Shown here: positions 43,808 through 52,595 of the stretch, piece after piece
How the letters are laid out: every line of letters begins with the position of its first letter
Numbering within the stretch: the stretch's first letter is position 1
Assembly (NCBI GenBank): GCA_030682135.1
Contig: JAUXQT010000104.1
Coordinates: 1 to 64,000 of the forward strand
DNA length: 64,000 nt
From: Nitrospirota bacterium
Lineage (GTDB): Bacteria; Nitrospirota; Nitrospiria; Nitrospirales; Nitrospiraceae
Direction of reading: 5' to 3'
Position numbers and translations under genes: made by a program
Notes under the pieces: generated by a model
The model's input: only the letters and a program-made list of their open reading frames with translations
What the model was told of the DNA's origin: nothing
Database searches by the model: none

Positions 43808-44910
43808 ACCAGACTCCGATAGATAGTGTGGGTTTCCTCTGCGCAGCGGGTCCAACTGAACAAGGCACAACGCGCGTGCCCCTTCGTGACCAGTTCATCA
43901 CGCCTAGTTTTAGATTCCAGAACCGACTCGATTGCCTCACGCATGGACTCTAGATCACCAGGATCAAAGTATTCCCCGGCATCACCCACCACCTCTGGGA
44001 TCGAGCTTGTATCGCTACAAATGACCGGGCAACCCAGAGACATCGCTTCAAGCAAAGGAATACCAAACCCCTCATAGCGCGAAGGGCACACGAACGCAGC
44101 GGCCTGCTGATACAACCGAGCGAGGACATCATCCCCTCCAGCCAGGTGACGGACCTGAGTGTCAGCAAGGTTCAATTCTCGGATCAAGGATAACTCCTCA
44201 GTCACAAATTCTCCGCCACCGAAACACACGACGGTAAAATTGTTTCTCAAAAATGGCGAATTCGCAAACGCCCGCAACAAAGATCGGAAATTCTTATATC
44301 CACCGCGACTCCCGACATAAAGCAAGAATGGGCTCGTATCCCCATGTACTCGGAGTCCGCCGGAGGCTAAATTAGGAAATGGCAGTGTATCGTATCCGAG
44401 GTACACCACCGAGACTCGGTCGGCAGCAATTCCAAGTATGTCGATCAAATCCCGCCGAGTGTTTTCTGAGATACACACCACATGGTCGGCGCGAGAAACG
44501 GCAATCTTCTTGGCGTCAGTGAGCTGGCCACCAGAAAACTCAGATGGAAAACGCTCATAAATCATGTCGTACACAGTAATGACGCGACGTGCGCCTCTCG
44601 GCGCGAATGCATCAGCCGAGTAATATGTCTCATGAACGATATCTGGTCGAAACCGCATCATGGCTTGCCGCGCAAGCCATGCGCTCGCAGAGCAAACAAA
44701 TCGCGCGGTTCTGGGAAAGCGAGGGACTCGCCAACTCCAGGTTAAATCTCCGCGCAGAGCCTCTAGGTGACCGTTGTGGTGCAACGGGGCAAGGATACTG
44801 ACGTCGACATCAGGAATTTTGGCAAGCCCACTAGCCAAGCTGCAAACGTACCGCGAAATGCCGCCGTACTCCTGCAGAAGGAACACCTGCTGATCAAAAG
44901 CAACTCGCAT
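43804..44910 (-). CDS. GT4 family glycosyltransferase (mannosyltransferase-like)
   Basis: The 368-residue GT-B protein starts MRVAFDQQVFLLQEYGGISRY. It has a VITVYDMIYERFP segment typical of the WbaZ/MtfB-like mannosyltransferases, FLLYVGSRGGYKNF in the second domain and EGFGIPLLEAMSLGCPV with the EX7E motif (about 280). The likeness to mannosyltransferases fits the gmd/manC context but is not proof of the donor. ATG 44910 is used. It overlaps the dehydratase by 4 bp and follows the FkbM-like gene by 10 bp. Confidence 0.87.
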   Translation of the reverse strand: MRVAFDQQVFLLQEYGGISRYVCSLASGLAKIPDVDVSILAPLHHNGHLEALRGDLTWSWRVPRFPRTARFVCSASAWLARQAMMRFRPDIVHETYYSADAFAPRGARRVITVYDMIYERFPSEFSGGQLTDAKKIAVSRADHVVCISENTRRDLIDILGIAADRVSVVYLGYDTLPFPNLASGGLRVHGDTSPFLLYVGSRGGYKNFRSLLRAFANSPFLRNNFTVVCFGGGEFVTEELSLIRELNLADTQVRHLAGGDDVLARLYQQAAAFVCPSRYEGFGIPLLEAMSLGCPVICSDTSSIPEVVGDAGEYFDPGDLESMREAIESVLESKTRRDELVTKGHARCALFSWTRCAEETHTIYRSLV

Positions 44911-44920
44911 GAGCTCTGGT

Positions 44921-45883
44921 TTAGTACACCTGCCGCCATGTTTCCGAGTACAGCTCTCCGAAATCAGCAAGCGGTCTCGTGGCGTTCGCTTCAAAGTCGA
45001 AAACAGGCAGGTGCCGAATCACATCGACGCGGCTCTTCCCACGGGCAAACGTCAATTGGCCCAGCGCATCGCGAGACTCACGAATAACAGAAGGGAATGA
45101 CCGGACTTTCCCGATTGCCGTTAGCACATTGCCGGCATGATCATTCCGAACAAAGAATGCGTTACATCCATTGGAATTGGTGCCGACGAAGGTATAACCC
45201 TTCCGGCCTGCCAGATCGATCAAGGCCGCGAGCGACGCACCGAAGTAGAGGTTCGAGTGATGGGCTCGAGTGCGCTGGAAGTCTGCCTGATACGGCACAG
45301 TCAGCTGATAGCGGTCGCCGAATACGGCGTTATATTCACAGATGACAATAGCCGGGCTAACCACGTCAATGGCCTGCCACACCCAGTAATCGTTACCATC
45401 AATATCCACACTCAACAGGCCGATGCCACCATTGAAACCCGCATCGGCAATCAGGTGATTGATGCTATCGCGGTCGATGAAGGCGCATTTCGCGGTCAAA
45501 TCATGACGCCAGTAAATGTCCTGGCTTCTGATATCACTAATGTGGTCAGCCGAACCATCTATGACGAGGCCACGCCAGTTCCGTAAATGCAGCAGCAGAC
45601 GCGTGTTTGACTCCCTATAATCCCCGACGCCAAACTCTACAAATACCCGCGGTATTCCAGGCAATCTTTCGACCAGCCAGTCGATAATTCCATCTTCACC
45701 CCATTGCGAAAAGCCGCAAAACTCTGCTTCTGATAGGGTTCCCAGGTGAGCGAGCCCGCGGTTCAACTTTGCGATGAACAACGACTGAAGAATCAACTGT
45801 CTTTCGAGTTGTCGCCCTGACAGACTGGCGCTAGGACGCAATCGCCCGATGAGGCGCTTCTTCAATTCATTTATTACCGACAT
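44921..45883 (-). CDS. Rossmann-fold protein of FkbM-methyltransferase type, function unknown
   Basis: The 320-residue protein contains FSQWGEDGIIDWLVERL and FVEFGVGDYRESNTRLLL (about residues 72-105), which resembles the SAM site of class I methyltransferases. LLSVDIDGNDYWVWQAI (about 172) resembles the FkbM-type motif. The last ~100 residues include VGTNSNGCNAFFVRND, also found in FkbM-like proteins. The first ~65 residues are helical and basic. It might methylate a glycan or be a non-enzymatic relative. It is flanked by a GT2 gene (10-bp overlap) and a GT4 gene (10-bp gap). ATG 45883 is the likely start. Confidence 0.7.
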   Translation of the reverse strand: MSVINELKKRLIGRLRPSASLSGRQLERQLILQSLFIAKLNRGLAHLGTLSEAEFCGFSQWGEDGIIDWLVERLPGIPRVFVEFGVGDYRESNTRLLLHLRNWRGLVIDGSADHISDIRSQDIYWRHDLTAKCAFIDRDSINHLIADAGFNGGIGLLSVDIDGNDYWVWQAIDVVSPAIVICEYNAVFGDRYQLTVPYQADFQRTRAHHSNLYFGASLAALIDLAGRKGYTFVGTNSNGCNAFFVRNDHAGNVLTAIGKVRSFPSVIRESRDALGQLTFARGKSRVDVIRHLPVFDFEANATRPLADFGELYSETWRQVY

Positions 45884-46839
45884 GAAGACCCCTGGCTTTT
45901 CTCTTGCCCCACTCTTGATTTGAAAACGCCACAGTAAAAGGAATACAGAGCGGCACGGGATTGGTCGAAAGCGGCCCACAGATTCAACTTCGCCAGGGCG
46001 AGGAATACTTTCGCCCTTTGACGAAGCGAGAACCGCCTCGTCAGGCCCATCACGTACCGACTCAGCTGATAGAAGGGGAATGGCAACTCGATCAGGCTGT
46101 TTCGAAACGCCCTATATGCTCCTGCGCTGCTGCAGATACCGTTGAGACCGAAAAGCGTATATCCCTCTAACGTTCGATGAATTTTCCCATGGCTGGCAAG
46201 ATAAAGATCTATCGCCCAGTCGGATGCGATGAAAGACTGTCCAACGATTTCACAATTCCTCAATATTTGCGTGCGAACCAGTGAATAAATGATTCCGTGC
46301 GAAGCCCAGCAGTATTCAAAAAACTGATCAAATCTTGAGTACAGATCCCCATCCAAGGCGAACGATACAAGATTTCCCTTTTCCATACTCTGCCCCTCAA
46401 ACCCATTCGGCGACGTTGATGCCACATAGCCAGGATTTGCGGCAAGAAATGCAGCATTCACTTCTATGAAATCAGAAGATCGAATGTCATCGCAGGCTGC
46501 CCACATGAAGTATTCTCCCTGGGCTGCATCAAGCACAAACTTAAAATTTGCACCTACCCCCAAGTTAGTCGATTGCCGCACATACCTGATCCGGCTATCT
46601 CGCGCCGCATATTCACGGCAAATTGCCTCGGTGCCATCGGTTGATGCATTATCCGAGATAATCAATTCAAAGTGTGAAAAGGTCTGTGCCTGAAGCGAGT
46701 CCAATGCCAGACAAATCGACCGCTCCCCATTATAAACGGGCATCCCGATGCTTACCGCCGGCCTAGCATTCCGAGCGGCATGCTCTTCGCGCTCAATGAA
46801 AGCGCGGCCTTTATCAAAAGCCGTATTCCCCTCCAACAT
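45874..46839 (-). CDS. GT2 family glycosyltransferase
   Basis: The 321-residue GT-A protein has VSIGMPVYNGERSICLALDSL, IISDNASTDGTEAICREYA and WAACDDIRSSDFIE (metal DxD, about 107). The C-terminal ~90 residues are basic and aromatic-rich, possibly membrane-associated. ATG 46839 has AAAGGA five bases upstream, which makes it the start; an open frame of 15 codons upstream has no such site. It is the first gene after a 306-bp gap and so probably opens the transcript down to the GT2 gene at 42,072. Donor unknown. Confidence 0.86.
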   Translation of the reverse strand: MLEGNTAFDKGRAFIEREEHAARNARPAVSIGMPVYNGERSICLALDSLQAQTFSHFELIISDNASTDGTEAICREYAARDSRIRYVRQSTNLGVGANFKFVLDAAQGEYFMWAACDDIRSSDFIEVNAAFLAANPGYVASTSPNGFEGQSMEKGNLVSFALDGDLYSRFDQFFEYCWASHGIIYSLVRTQILRNCEIVGQSFIASDWAIDLYLASHGKIHRTLEGYTLFGLNGICSSAGAYRAFRNSLIELPFPFYQLSRYVMGLTRRFSLRQRAKVFLALAKLNLWAAFDQSRAALYSFYCGVFKSRVGQEKSQGSSCR

Positions 46840-47145
46840 ATTTTCCTTTGCAATGGCCCTACATCTACACCAGCAGCGGTCCACAAACGGTGCTGGCTGC
46901 TGCGCCTCAAACGGTCAACCGGCACCACGGAAGTACGAGCGACACGTTGAATGCCCTGCCCAAGGAAGAGCGTCCAATGGGAATTTGGTCACTGATAAAT
47001 ATAGCTTCAGGACTATGTTCCTACGAACTAACGGGCAAGCGGAGCATGCAGCGTCTTGCTTCACTATAGTTGCAACACCACGCGCGGTGCGAAGAGAGGT
47101 TGCGGGCAGAAACAGGCCAACACATCCCGTATGTTATGCAGTCAG
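46840..47145. other. Intergenic gap (306 bp), no gene recognised
   Basis: The gap separates the radical SAM gene from the next glycosyltransferase (both minus). A plus-strand open frame (46848-47069) has no ribosome binding site or likeness to a known protein. It contains a small inverted repeat (CAGCAGC with GGCTGCTG, about 46870-46910) and a short palindrome-like CACGCGCGGTG near 47080. It should hold a promoter for the GT2 gene, but no convincing -35/-10 pair was found. Confidence 0.5.
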
Positions 47146-49194
47146 TTATGCGGGTAACAGCTCTACCGCTGTCGAGGCGATAGTCTTCAGATTGTAGAAC
47201 AAATCCGACCTTGGGAAAATTGATTCAACCGCAACGAAATAGTACTCGTGATCTTCCAAATGAGCATTAGCCTTCGCGAATGAGGTCAACTTCTCTTCCT
47301 GCGATTTGCTCATCCCAAGCGCGACACTGCTATTCCTCGACACAAACTTATGAATTGGCTTGTGGAATTTGTCATCTCTCCAGGCCTTTAAATCAAAATT
47401 TGTCTTAAACGTCCCTCCAACAGGGCTGTTTTCTCGTAAATCTACGATCATCGCTTCTGAGATAGACAGGATCTCCGCAATCTCGGAATCGTTAATATCC
47501 TCCGGATGAGGAGCCATCGCAACAAGGATTCGAGTCAGGACATTGTTAACCCATCCACGCTCCGAGTACATCAGCCGGGAAAAATAGTATGGATTTAGCC
47601 GAACCGGCTCACCAACGTCGTTGTTGACTCTGTATATCCTCTCGACGTTTGCGCCGAGGGCACCCAAATCGTCATACAGCTCACTGATGCAGTTTTTCTT
47701 GAAGTCATTGACGAAGGCACGATATTCGTCAGGCCAGGCGACAGTGGGATCCGGGTTCATGAACGACTGAAAGAACGTGGCAAGAGGAATCCCCTTGCCC
47801 TTCACATACTGGAAGAAGAATTTATAGAACCCCCCCTGGAACACGGAAAAGAACATCAAATTCAGGCATCGTATTTTCACAAATTGTTCAAAGCTAAAGT
47901 ACCTATTTTCCGTGACAACTTTTTCGTACTCAAAAATAAGCTCGTTCCCGATCATCATGTAATTTGAACCGAGAAGCCTGAATTTGGACTTCATTCGATG
48001 AAGGATCCGCTCCATGTCCCTGTTCAACTCGACACCTTCCATCACGAATAGGTTGTGAAGCATGATCGAGTCGAAGCCCTGCTCAACACTCTTATTGAGC
48101 AAGTTAACCATCGAATCATAGGTCTCGTAAGGCAGTCCAAAGATGACTTCGGTGGTTACCGGAATCCGGTTCTGTTTTGCCCAGGCGATTCCTTCATTAA
48201 TATTGTCGTCAGAAAGATTTTTTCTCTTGATCGCCTTGAGTGTTTCCGGGTGATCAGACTGCAAACTGAATACCAACCCGTCTCTATTAATGTCGCCAAG
48301 CGCCTGAATGACTTTCTTTGAAGTTTCAGTAAACCGCTTATCGCTGTAAAAGTAGACGCTCTTTGGATAGCCGGTTTTCTCGGATACGGACTTTAAATAT
48401 GCTGCGAGCTCAGGGTCCTGCTCGTTGATGCCGAAATTAAGCTCCGCCAGATTTAACATGATATGCGGCCGGTCTTTGTTCCAGTGCGCGATGTAATCTA
48501 TTTCTTGTTTGACCTGATCCAACGGGAAAGCCCTCAGCTTGCTTCTGTCCTTCCCCGAAACACAGAACGTGCATTGATAGGGGCAGGTTCTGGTCGCCTG
48601 CAGTAATGGAAAGTACGACTGCTTAAGGAACTCGTCGAGATAACCCGTCAGGTAGGGAGACGGCACTTCGCTTAGATCCAGGTTTGTACTGGTATTAAAA
48701 CCTTTCACATATCCATCTGCTTTACTGAAGAACGAACAGTCTATTGGCGAATCGAAGATCGCTTGCCTTCCAGCCAGCGCTTTTCCCACCAAACTCGCGA
48801 AGCCCGCTTCACCCTCTCCTTCAACGAAGACATCTACTTCGGGAAACTTCTCGAGCAATTTCTGATGCTCTACTTCTATGCTGTCGACGGATGGGCCGCC
48901 AAATACCGTGACCACGTCATGCCCATACATCTGCCTCACTTTGTTCACGACATAGTAATTCAGGTTCTGATTCCAGTAATAGAACGAGAACCCGACGATG
49001 TCCGGTTTGTTATGCTCTAGATGTTCAAGCAATAACTCGACGTCTTTGAATATCGTAATATCCACTTCGCTGCCGAACAGCTTTTCAGTGTACGCGGCAA
49101 CATAGGCTACATTCAGTGGAACGCACAGCCTATTCTGGGTGAGCCTATTTACGTAGAACAAGTCCGCAAGGACAATTTTAAGTTTGGCGCTCAT
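47146..49194 (-). CDS. Radical SAM protein with B12-binding-type N-terminal domain
   Basis: The 682-residue protein has an N-terminal Rossmann-like domain of the cobalamin-binding type (NRLCVPLNVAYVAAYTEKLF, PDIVGFSFYYWN and TVFGGPSVD, about residues 20-110) but no DxHxxG cobalamin motif. The radical SAM core starts at TRTCPYQCTFCVSG (CxxxCxxC, about 204). A VFSLQSDHPETLKAI stretch and a long C-terminal part of ~330 residues with no domain I can name follow. Related proteins (HpnJ, BchE and peptide-modifying types) act as methylases, cyclases or sugar/peptide modifiers. A good ribosome site (AAGGAAAGGAA) precedes the ATG. It is more AT-rich than its neighbours, which suggests a different origin. 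Confidence 0.87.
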   Translation of the reverse strand: MSAKLKIVLADLFYVNRLTQNRLCVPLNVAYVAAYTEKLFGSEVDITIFKDVELLLEHLEHNKPDIVGFSFYYWNQNLNYYVVNKVRQMYGHDVVTVFGGPSVDSIEVEHQKLLEKFPEVDVFVEGEGEAGFASLVGKALAGRQAIFDSPIDCSFFSKADGYVKGFNTSTNLDLSEVPSPYLTGYLDEFLKQSYFPLLQATRTCPYQCTFCVSGKDRSKLRAFPLDQVKQEIDYIAHWNKDRPHIMLNLAELNFGINEQDPELAAYLKSVSEKTGYPKSVYFYSDKRFTETSKKVIQALGDINRDGLVFSLQSDHPETLKAIKRKNLSDDNINEGIAWAKQNRIPVTTEVIFGLPYETYDSMVNLLNKSVEQGFDSIMLHNLFVMEGVELNRDMERILHRMKSKFRLLGSNYMMIGNELIFEYEKVVTENRYFSFEQFVKIRCLNLMFFSVFQGGFYKFFFQYVKGKGIPLATFFQSFMNPDPTVAWPDEYRAFVNDFKKNCISELYDDLGALGANVERIYRVNNDVGEPVRLNPYYFSRLMYSERGWVNNVLTRILVAMAPHPEDINDSEIAEILSISEAMIVDLRENSPVGGTFKTNFDLKAWRDDKFHKPIHKFVSRNSSVALGMSKSQEEKLTSFAKANAHLEDHEYYFVAVESIFPRSDLFYNLKTIASTAVELLPA

Positions 49195-49628
49195 AGAAAT
49201 TCCTTTCCTTCAACACCGCGGTAACATTCGTTCCGAGGTTAACTTCGGTGCTTTCAGAAACTGCGAGCAACTTGCCCCTCAAGCTCGCGAGAACTTACTC
49301 TTCCAGGCCCAATCAATCTCGTGCGCCAACTGCTGCCCCCTAGCACATCAGCAGAGCACACAATCCAAGGCTTTCAGTATCTCCGGTTTGTCATGCTAAA
49401 TCAATGTATTTCAAGGCATATTGACGCAGACCAGGACCGAGCTAGACCTAATCATCACCGTGCCAACATGTTGCGCGAATAGCGGCAGATTGCGGCTATG
49501 CATCACGATGCTAACGCATCCGACACTTGCATGCTTCAATTTGTGAGGCAGAAACGGGGAAATCATGCAGTCATACGCCAACCTCCCTCACAATCATGGT
49601 CTCAGCTTAATGCCAGTCGGAGGAACGC
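49195..49628. other. Intergenic gap (434 bp), no gene recognised
   Basis: This is the longest gap in the window. It separates the end of the far-right operon (49,629) from the radical SAM gene. Short open frames on both strands have no good start signal or known motif. I saw no tRNA, repeat copy or clear terminator. It must hold the promoter of the radical SAM gene, and may hold a remnant of a lost gene. Confidence 0.5.
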
Positions 49629-50393
49629 TCAGAGGACACGGCGAAGATAACAGGAGGGCCAGTACGTCACTCGTTCGGTAATTGATCCCTCGTTGAACAG
49701 AAATTGAGGTTCCTCGACTACAAACTGTTCGGTTTCACGCAGGAACTCGGCCGCTGCCTCAGCTGGGTTGTTCCAATTCCAATCCGGCTGAGACCTAGGC
49801 GCATTAACCAAGTCGCGCATGATCCCGTCGGTTGCCACAATGTATGAGTTCTGAGTAACGAATCCGGAGTAGGCTCTGAGCTCGGAGAGAACATGAGCCT
49901 TGCTGTGATTGGAATCAAGGATAACTAGAACGGTTTCATCTGGGTGGATCTGTTCCTTGACACGTGCAACCGTATCGGACGCAACCGAGCTGCCTTCGAT
50001 CAGGGTCATGAAAGACGATAACTCATGTGATTCAATAGCTTTCCTGTTATGCGGCCGTATCTCTACATCAACTCCAACCACACGCCCTCTTCCCATAGAC
50101 TTGAACAGGGAGGCGTAAAACACAAGCGATCCCCCATGCGCAACCCCGGTCTCAATCAACACATCGGGCTTGACCGAATAAATGACCTCCTGAATCCGCA
50201 GCATGTCCTCCGGAAGCTGAATTATCGGACGGCCGAGCCAGGTAAAGCTGTAGACGTACTTGCTGTCCCACCCACTACGTAGCCATGCCTTGGAGATCAA
50301 TTGAAACGCTTCGGGACTGCCGATCGTAAGTCTGCGAGTACCGGTTGCCGTTTCTTCTTCAACGGTGCCCGCTTCGAGGTCGATTTTTATCAC
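49629..50393 (-). CDS. CmcI-family methyltransferase/hydroxylase-like protein
   Basis: The 254-residue protein belongs to the cephalosporin hydroxylase (CmcI)/rhamnosyl O-methyltransferase group: PDVLIETGVAHGGSLVFYASL (SAM site, about 80), VVGVDVEIRPHNR, VLVILDSNHSKAHVLSEL (metal-binding Asp and His, about 157) and YIVATDGIM. Members O-methylate sugars. It begins at GTG 50393, overlapping the epimerase stop (GTGA). It is the last gene of the right-hand operon. Acting on the CDP-derived deoxy sugar, or on the sugar after transfer, would fit the neighbours. Confidence 0.82.
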   Translation of the reverse strand: MIKIDLEAGTVEEETATGTRRLTIGSPEAFQLISKAWLRSGWDSKYVYSFTWLGRPIIQLPEDMLRIQEVIYSVKPDVLIETGVAHGGSLVFYASLFKSMGRGRVVGVDVEIRPHNRKAIESHELSSFMTLIEGSSVASDTVARVKEQIHPDETVLVILDSNHSKAHVLSELRAYSGFVTQNSYIVATDGIMRDLVNAPRSQPDWNWNNPAEAAAEFLRETEQFVVEEPQFLFNEGSITERVTYWPSCYLRRVL

Positions 50394-51202
50394 GGTATGA
50401 CAGCCTTTCGTTCTTGAATCATCCGAGGCAACTCAGCCAATACGTCCTGCGCAGGTGAAAAGAACTCCTCCTCGATCCGGGTTATAGAAATCGGTGGGAA
50501 TGCGACCATCGGCGCACCAGGAACAACGGTCACTGTACACCCCGTAAGCTCAGCGATGCGCTCGACCAAGGCACGGTTCGATACGTTCGTCCCCGACGCC
50601 ACGTTATACAGCTGCTGCTTGCCGGACAAAGCGATTCGCGTCAGCAGCTCAAGCAAGTCGGGGACGGGAATATAGTCCTTCGCGGAGTCGAGGGATGTTC
50701 GAAGGGTGAGACATTTCGTCGTCAGTGCATCGCGCATGATTTCGCTCAGAAAGTTTTCACTCTCAGGCTCCGTGCTAAACACGTTTGACAACCTCGCGAC
50801 ACGGACATTCTGACGTCCACTAGCAAAACACAAGGCCTCGCCGGTGAGCTTTGTGAGGTTATAAAAGTCATCTGGGAAATTGGCGTTAACTCGGCAATCT
50901 GCGGACTCCTCCGTGCTCTTCGCACCCAAATAAACCCGGGTCGAAGAAAGATAGAGGAACGAGCCGAACGACGCCCGGCTCAACAGATCGGCGAGAACGG
51001 TTACGTGCGCCGCAATGGTCTCGAAAGGCTTACGGCGGAAATCCGCCGTCACCCCGATGCAATAGATCACCTGTCCAAGGTCCTGGGTGTAGATCCTGAG
51101 GTCATTGCGCTGAGGCGCGAACACTTCATGTCCTTGTTGCTCGAGAAAGCTGCAAAGACGCGACCCTACAAGCCCTGATGCACCGAGGACGGTAAATTTC
51201 AT
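50390..51202 (-). CDS. NAD-dependent epimerase/dehydratase family protein (predicted 4-ketoreductase)
   Basis: The 270-residue short SDR protein has the cofactor loop VLGASGLVGSRL at the N-terminus, YLSSTRVYLG (active-site Ser) and FYNLTKLTGEAL (YxxxK, about 125). The sequence stops earlier than normal extended SDRs. As the last reductive enzyme in a rfbF-rfbG-epimerase-methyltransferase row, it probably reduces the 4-keto group of the CDP-6-deoxy-3-C-methyl sugar. It overlaps the small 58-codon gene upstream by 4 bp (ATGA) and CmcI-like by 4 bp. ATG 51202 is used. Confidence 0.83.
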   Translation of the reverse strand: MKFTVLGASGLVGSRLCSFLEQQGHEVFAPQRNDLRIYTQDLGQVIYCIGVTADFRRKPFETIAAHVTVLADLLSRASFGSFLYLSSTRVYLGAKSTEESADCRVNANFPDDFYNLTKLTGEALCFASGRQNVRVARLSNVFSTEPESENFLSEIMRDALTTKCLTLRTSLDSAKDYIPVPDLLELLTRIALSGKQQLYNVASGTNVSNRALVERIAELTGCTVTVVPGAPMVAFPPISITRIEEEFFSPAQDVLAELPRMIQERKAVIP

Positions 51203-51375
51203 ACTCGAATACCGTCGCGTCCGAGACATTGCATCAGTGGCATCCTACCCGTCTCTTCAATGCGACCTATCCACTCGAAACATTTCTCGCTCGAGCCAAT
51301 ATCGACAGCTGTCATCGCGCAGTAGATCTCCAGATCGGACATCCAATGCTTGGTGCGATGCGCACGCGGTTTCAT
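51199..51375 (-). CDS. Small 58-codon gene between C-methyltransferase and ketoreductase
   Basis: The frame runs from ATG 51375 to TGA 51199. Its ATG overlaps the methyltransferase stop (ATGA) and its TGA overlaps the ketoreductase ATG (ATGA), the same coupling used by the neighbouring genes. The peptide begins MKPRAHRTKHWMSDLEIY, has three Cys (YCAM, EKCFEW, MQCLG) and ends GRDGIRV. It is soluble, with no signal peptide or membrane segment. I do not recognise it. It may be a small accessory protein for the sugar enzymes or the remnant of a larger gene. The exact double overlap is the main support. Confidence 0.55.
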   Translation of the reverse strand: MKPRAHRTKHWMSDLEIYCAMTAVDIGSSEKCFEWIGRIEETGRMPLMQCLGRDGIRV

Positions 51376-52595
51376 GCGATCTCCAGCTTGGGCACTGCCG
51401 TAACAAACTTCGTTCCAAGCTCCGACAGCCGCGCATTCTGTTGCCTAACCTCAGCTGCAATATTCCAGGGCAGAATTATCAGATAATCAGGGCGCTGCTC
51501 GTCGAGGAACGCAGGAGGCAGGATGGGAATATGACTCCCTGGCATAAATTTTCCCTGCTTCGAGGAAGCCGCGTCACAAACGAATGGCAGCAGGTCTGGC
51601 TTCACACCGGCGTAATTAAGCAGCGTATTCCCCTTGGCTGCCGCGCCATAGGCCGCCACCTTCCTTCCTGCCCGCTTTGCTTCGATCAGGAAAGCCAAGA
51701 GATCGTCCTTAATTCGATTGGCCTGAACCTGGAAATTGCGATAGGTCGCCATGTCCTGCAAGCCACACCTCGCTTCTGCTCCTAGCAATACACTTACCGC
51801 TGATGAGGCAGTACGAATATCTTCCACATGACATCCGTAAATGCGTAAGCTGCCGCCATGGGTAGCTAGTTCTTCCACATCCCAGATTCGTAGGCCGGCT
51901 GCACCAAAGATATGCGTTACCGTGGATAGCGAGAGATAAGAAAAATGCTCGTGATATACCGTGTCGAACTGCGTGTACTCGATCAATCGCATCAGATGCG
52001 GGAATTCCAGGGTGATGGTGCCGCCAGGCTTGAGCGCAGCTTTGAGTCCCCTGGTAAAATCATTGATGTCGGGCACATGAGCATAGACGTTGTTGCCGGC
52101 AATCAGATTGGCTTGCCGACCCTGTGCGGCCAATTGTCTGCCAAAGTCTTCATCAAAGAACTTTCGGATGACAGGGATACCGAGTTTTTCAGCTGCAGCG
52201 GCAGTGCTAGCGGTCGGTTCGATACCGAGGCAAGGAATCCCGGCCGCCAGGAAATTCTTGAGCAGGTAACCGTCGTTGGCGGCGATTTCAATAACCAGGC
52301 TTTCGCGCGTGAGCTTTAGCCGGTCGGTGATTTCCTTCGCATAGTGCGCTGCATGAGCGAGCCAGCCAGTCGAGGTACTGGAGAAGTAGGCGTAATCGGA
52401 ACTGAACAGTTCGTCGGCCTGCGCGAAGTCCTCAGTCTGGACCAGCCAACACTTCTCGCAGATCCTAAGCCGCAGGGGATAGTATTTTTCCGGCTTGGCT
52501 AAATCATCTACCGTCAAATAGGCATTCGACGGCGGCGCAAAACCCAAATCAAGAAAACCCTGTCGGAGCGGAGTGTCGCAATGGCGACATTTCAT
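51372..52595 (-). CDS. NDP-hexose C-methyltransferase (TylC3/NovU-like)
   Basis: The 407-residue SAM enzyme adds a methyl to a sugar carbon. It has an N-terminal zinc domain with CRHCDTPL and CEKCWLVQ (about residues 3-52), a class I methyltransferase core with VIEIAANDGYLL (about 101) and NVYAHVPDINDF, and a C-terminal domain with AAYGAAAKGNTLLNY. That order is the Methyltransf_13 / 23 / 14 set of sugar 3-C-methyltransferases, and YHEHFSY carries the His-Glu-His catalytic residues. The context (CDP-4-keto-6-deoxyglucose made upstream) suggests C3 methylation. It is linked by 4-bp overlaps to its neighbours. Confidence 0.9.
   Translation of the reverse strand: MKCRHCDTPLRQGFLDLGFAPPSNAYLTVDDLAKPEKYYPLRLRICEKCWLVQTEDFAQADELFSSDYAYFSSTSTGWLAHAAHYAKEITDRLKLTRESLVIEIAANDGYLLKNFLAAGIPCLGIEPTASTAAAAEKLGIPVIRKFFDEDFGRQLAAQGRQANLIAGNNVYAHVPDINDFTRGLKAALKPGGTITLEFPHLMRLIEYTQFDTVYHEHFSYLSLSTVTHIFGAAGLRIWDVEELATHGGSLRIYGCHVEDIRTASSAVSVLLGAEARCGLQDMATYRNFQVQANRIKDDLLAFLIEAKRAGRKVAAYGAAAKGNTLLNYAGVKPDLLPFVCDAASSKQGKFMPGSHIPILPPAFLDEQRPDYLIILPWNIAAEVRQQNARLSELGTKFVTAVPKLEIA

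Noticed and set aside
43808-43870. N-terminal extension of the GDP-mannose dehydratase
   Set aside because: Overlaps the upstream GT4 gene; GTG 43807 gives a GTGA overlap and puts the NAD motif at the N-terminus.
40626-46839. Wzy polymerase or Wzx flippase
   Set aside because: No protein in this block has the 10-14 membrane segments needed; the proteins are glycosyltransferases, a dehydratase and a methyltransferase-like protein.
46848-47069. 73-codon plus-strand frame in the 306-bp gap
   Set aside because: No ribosome binding site, no likeness to a known protein, and opposite to all surrounding genes.
49184-49399. 71-codon plus-strand frame in the 434-bp gap
   Set aside because: Starts inside the radical SAM gene on the other strand and has no supporting signal.
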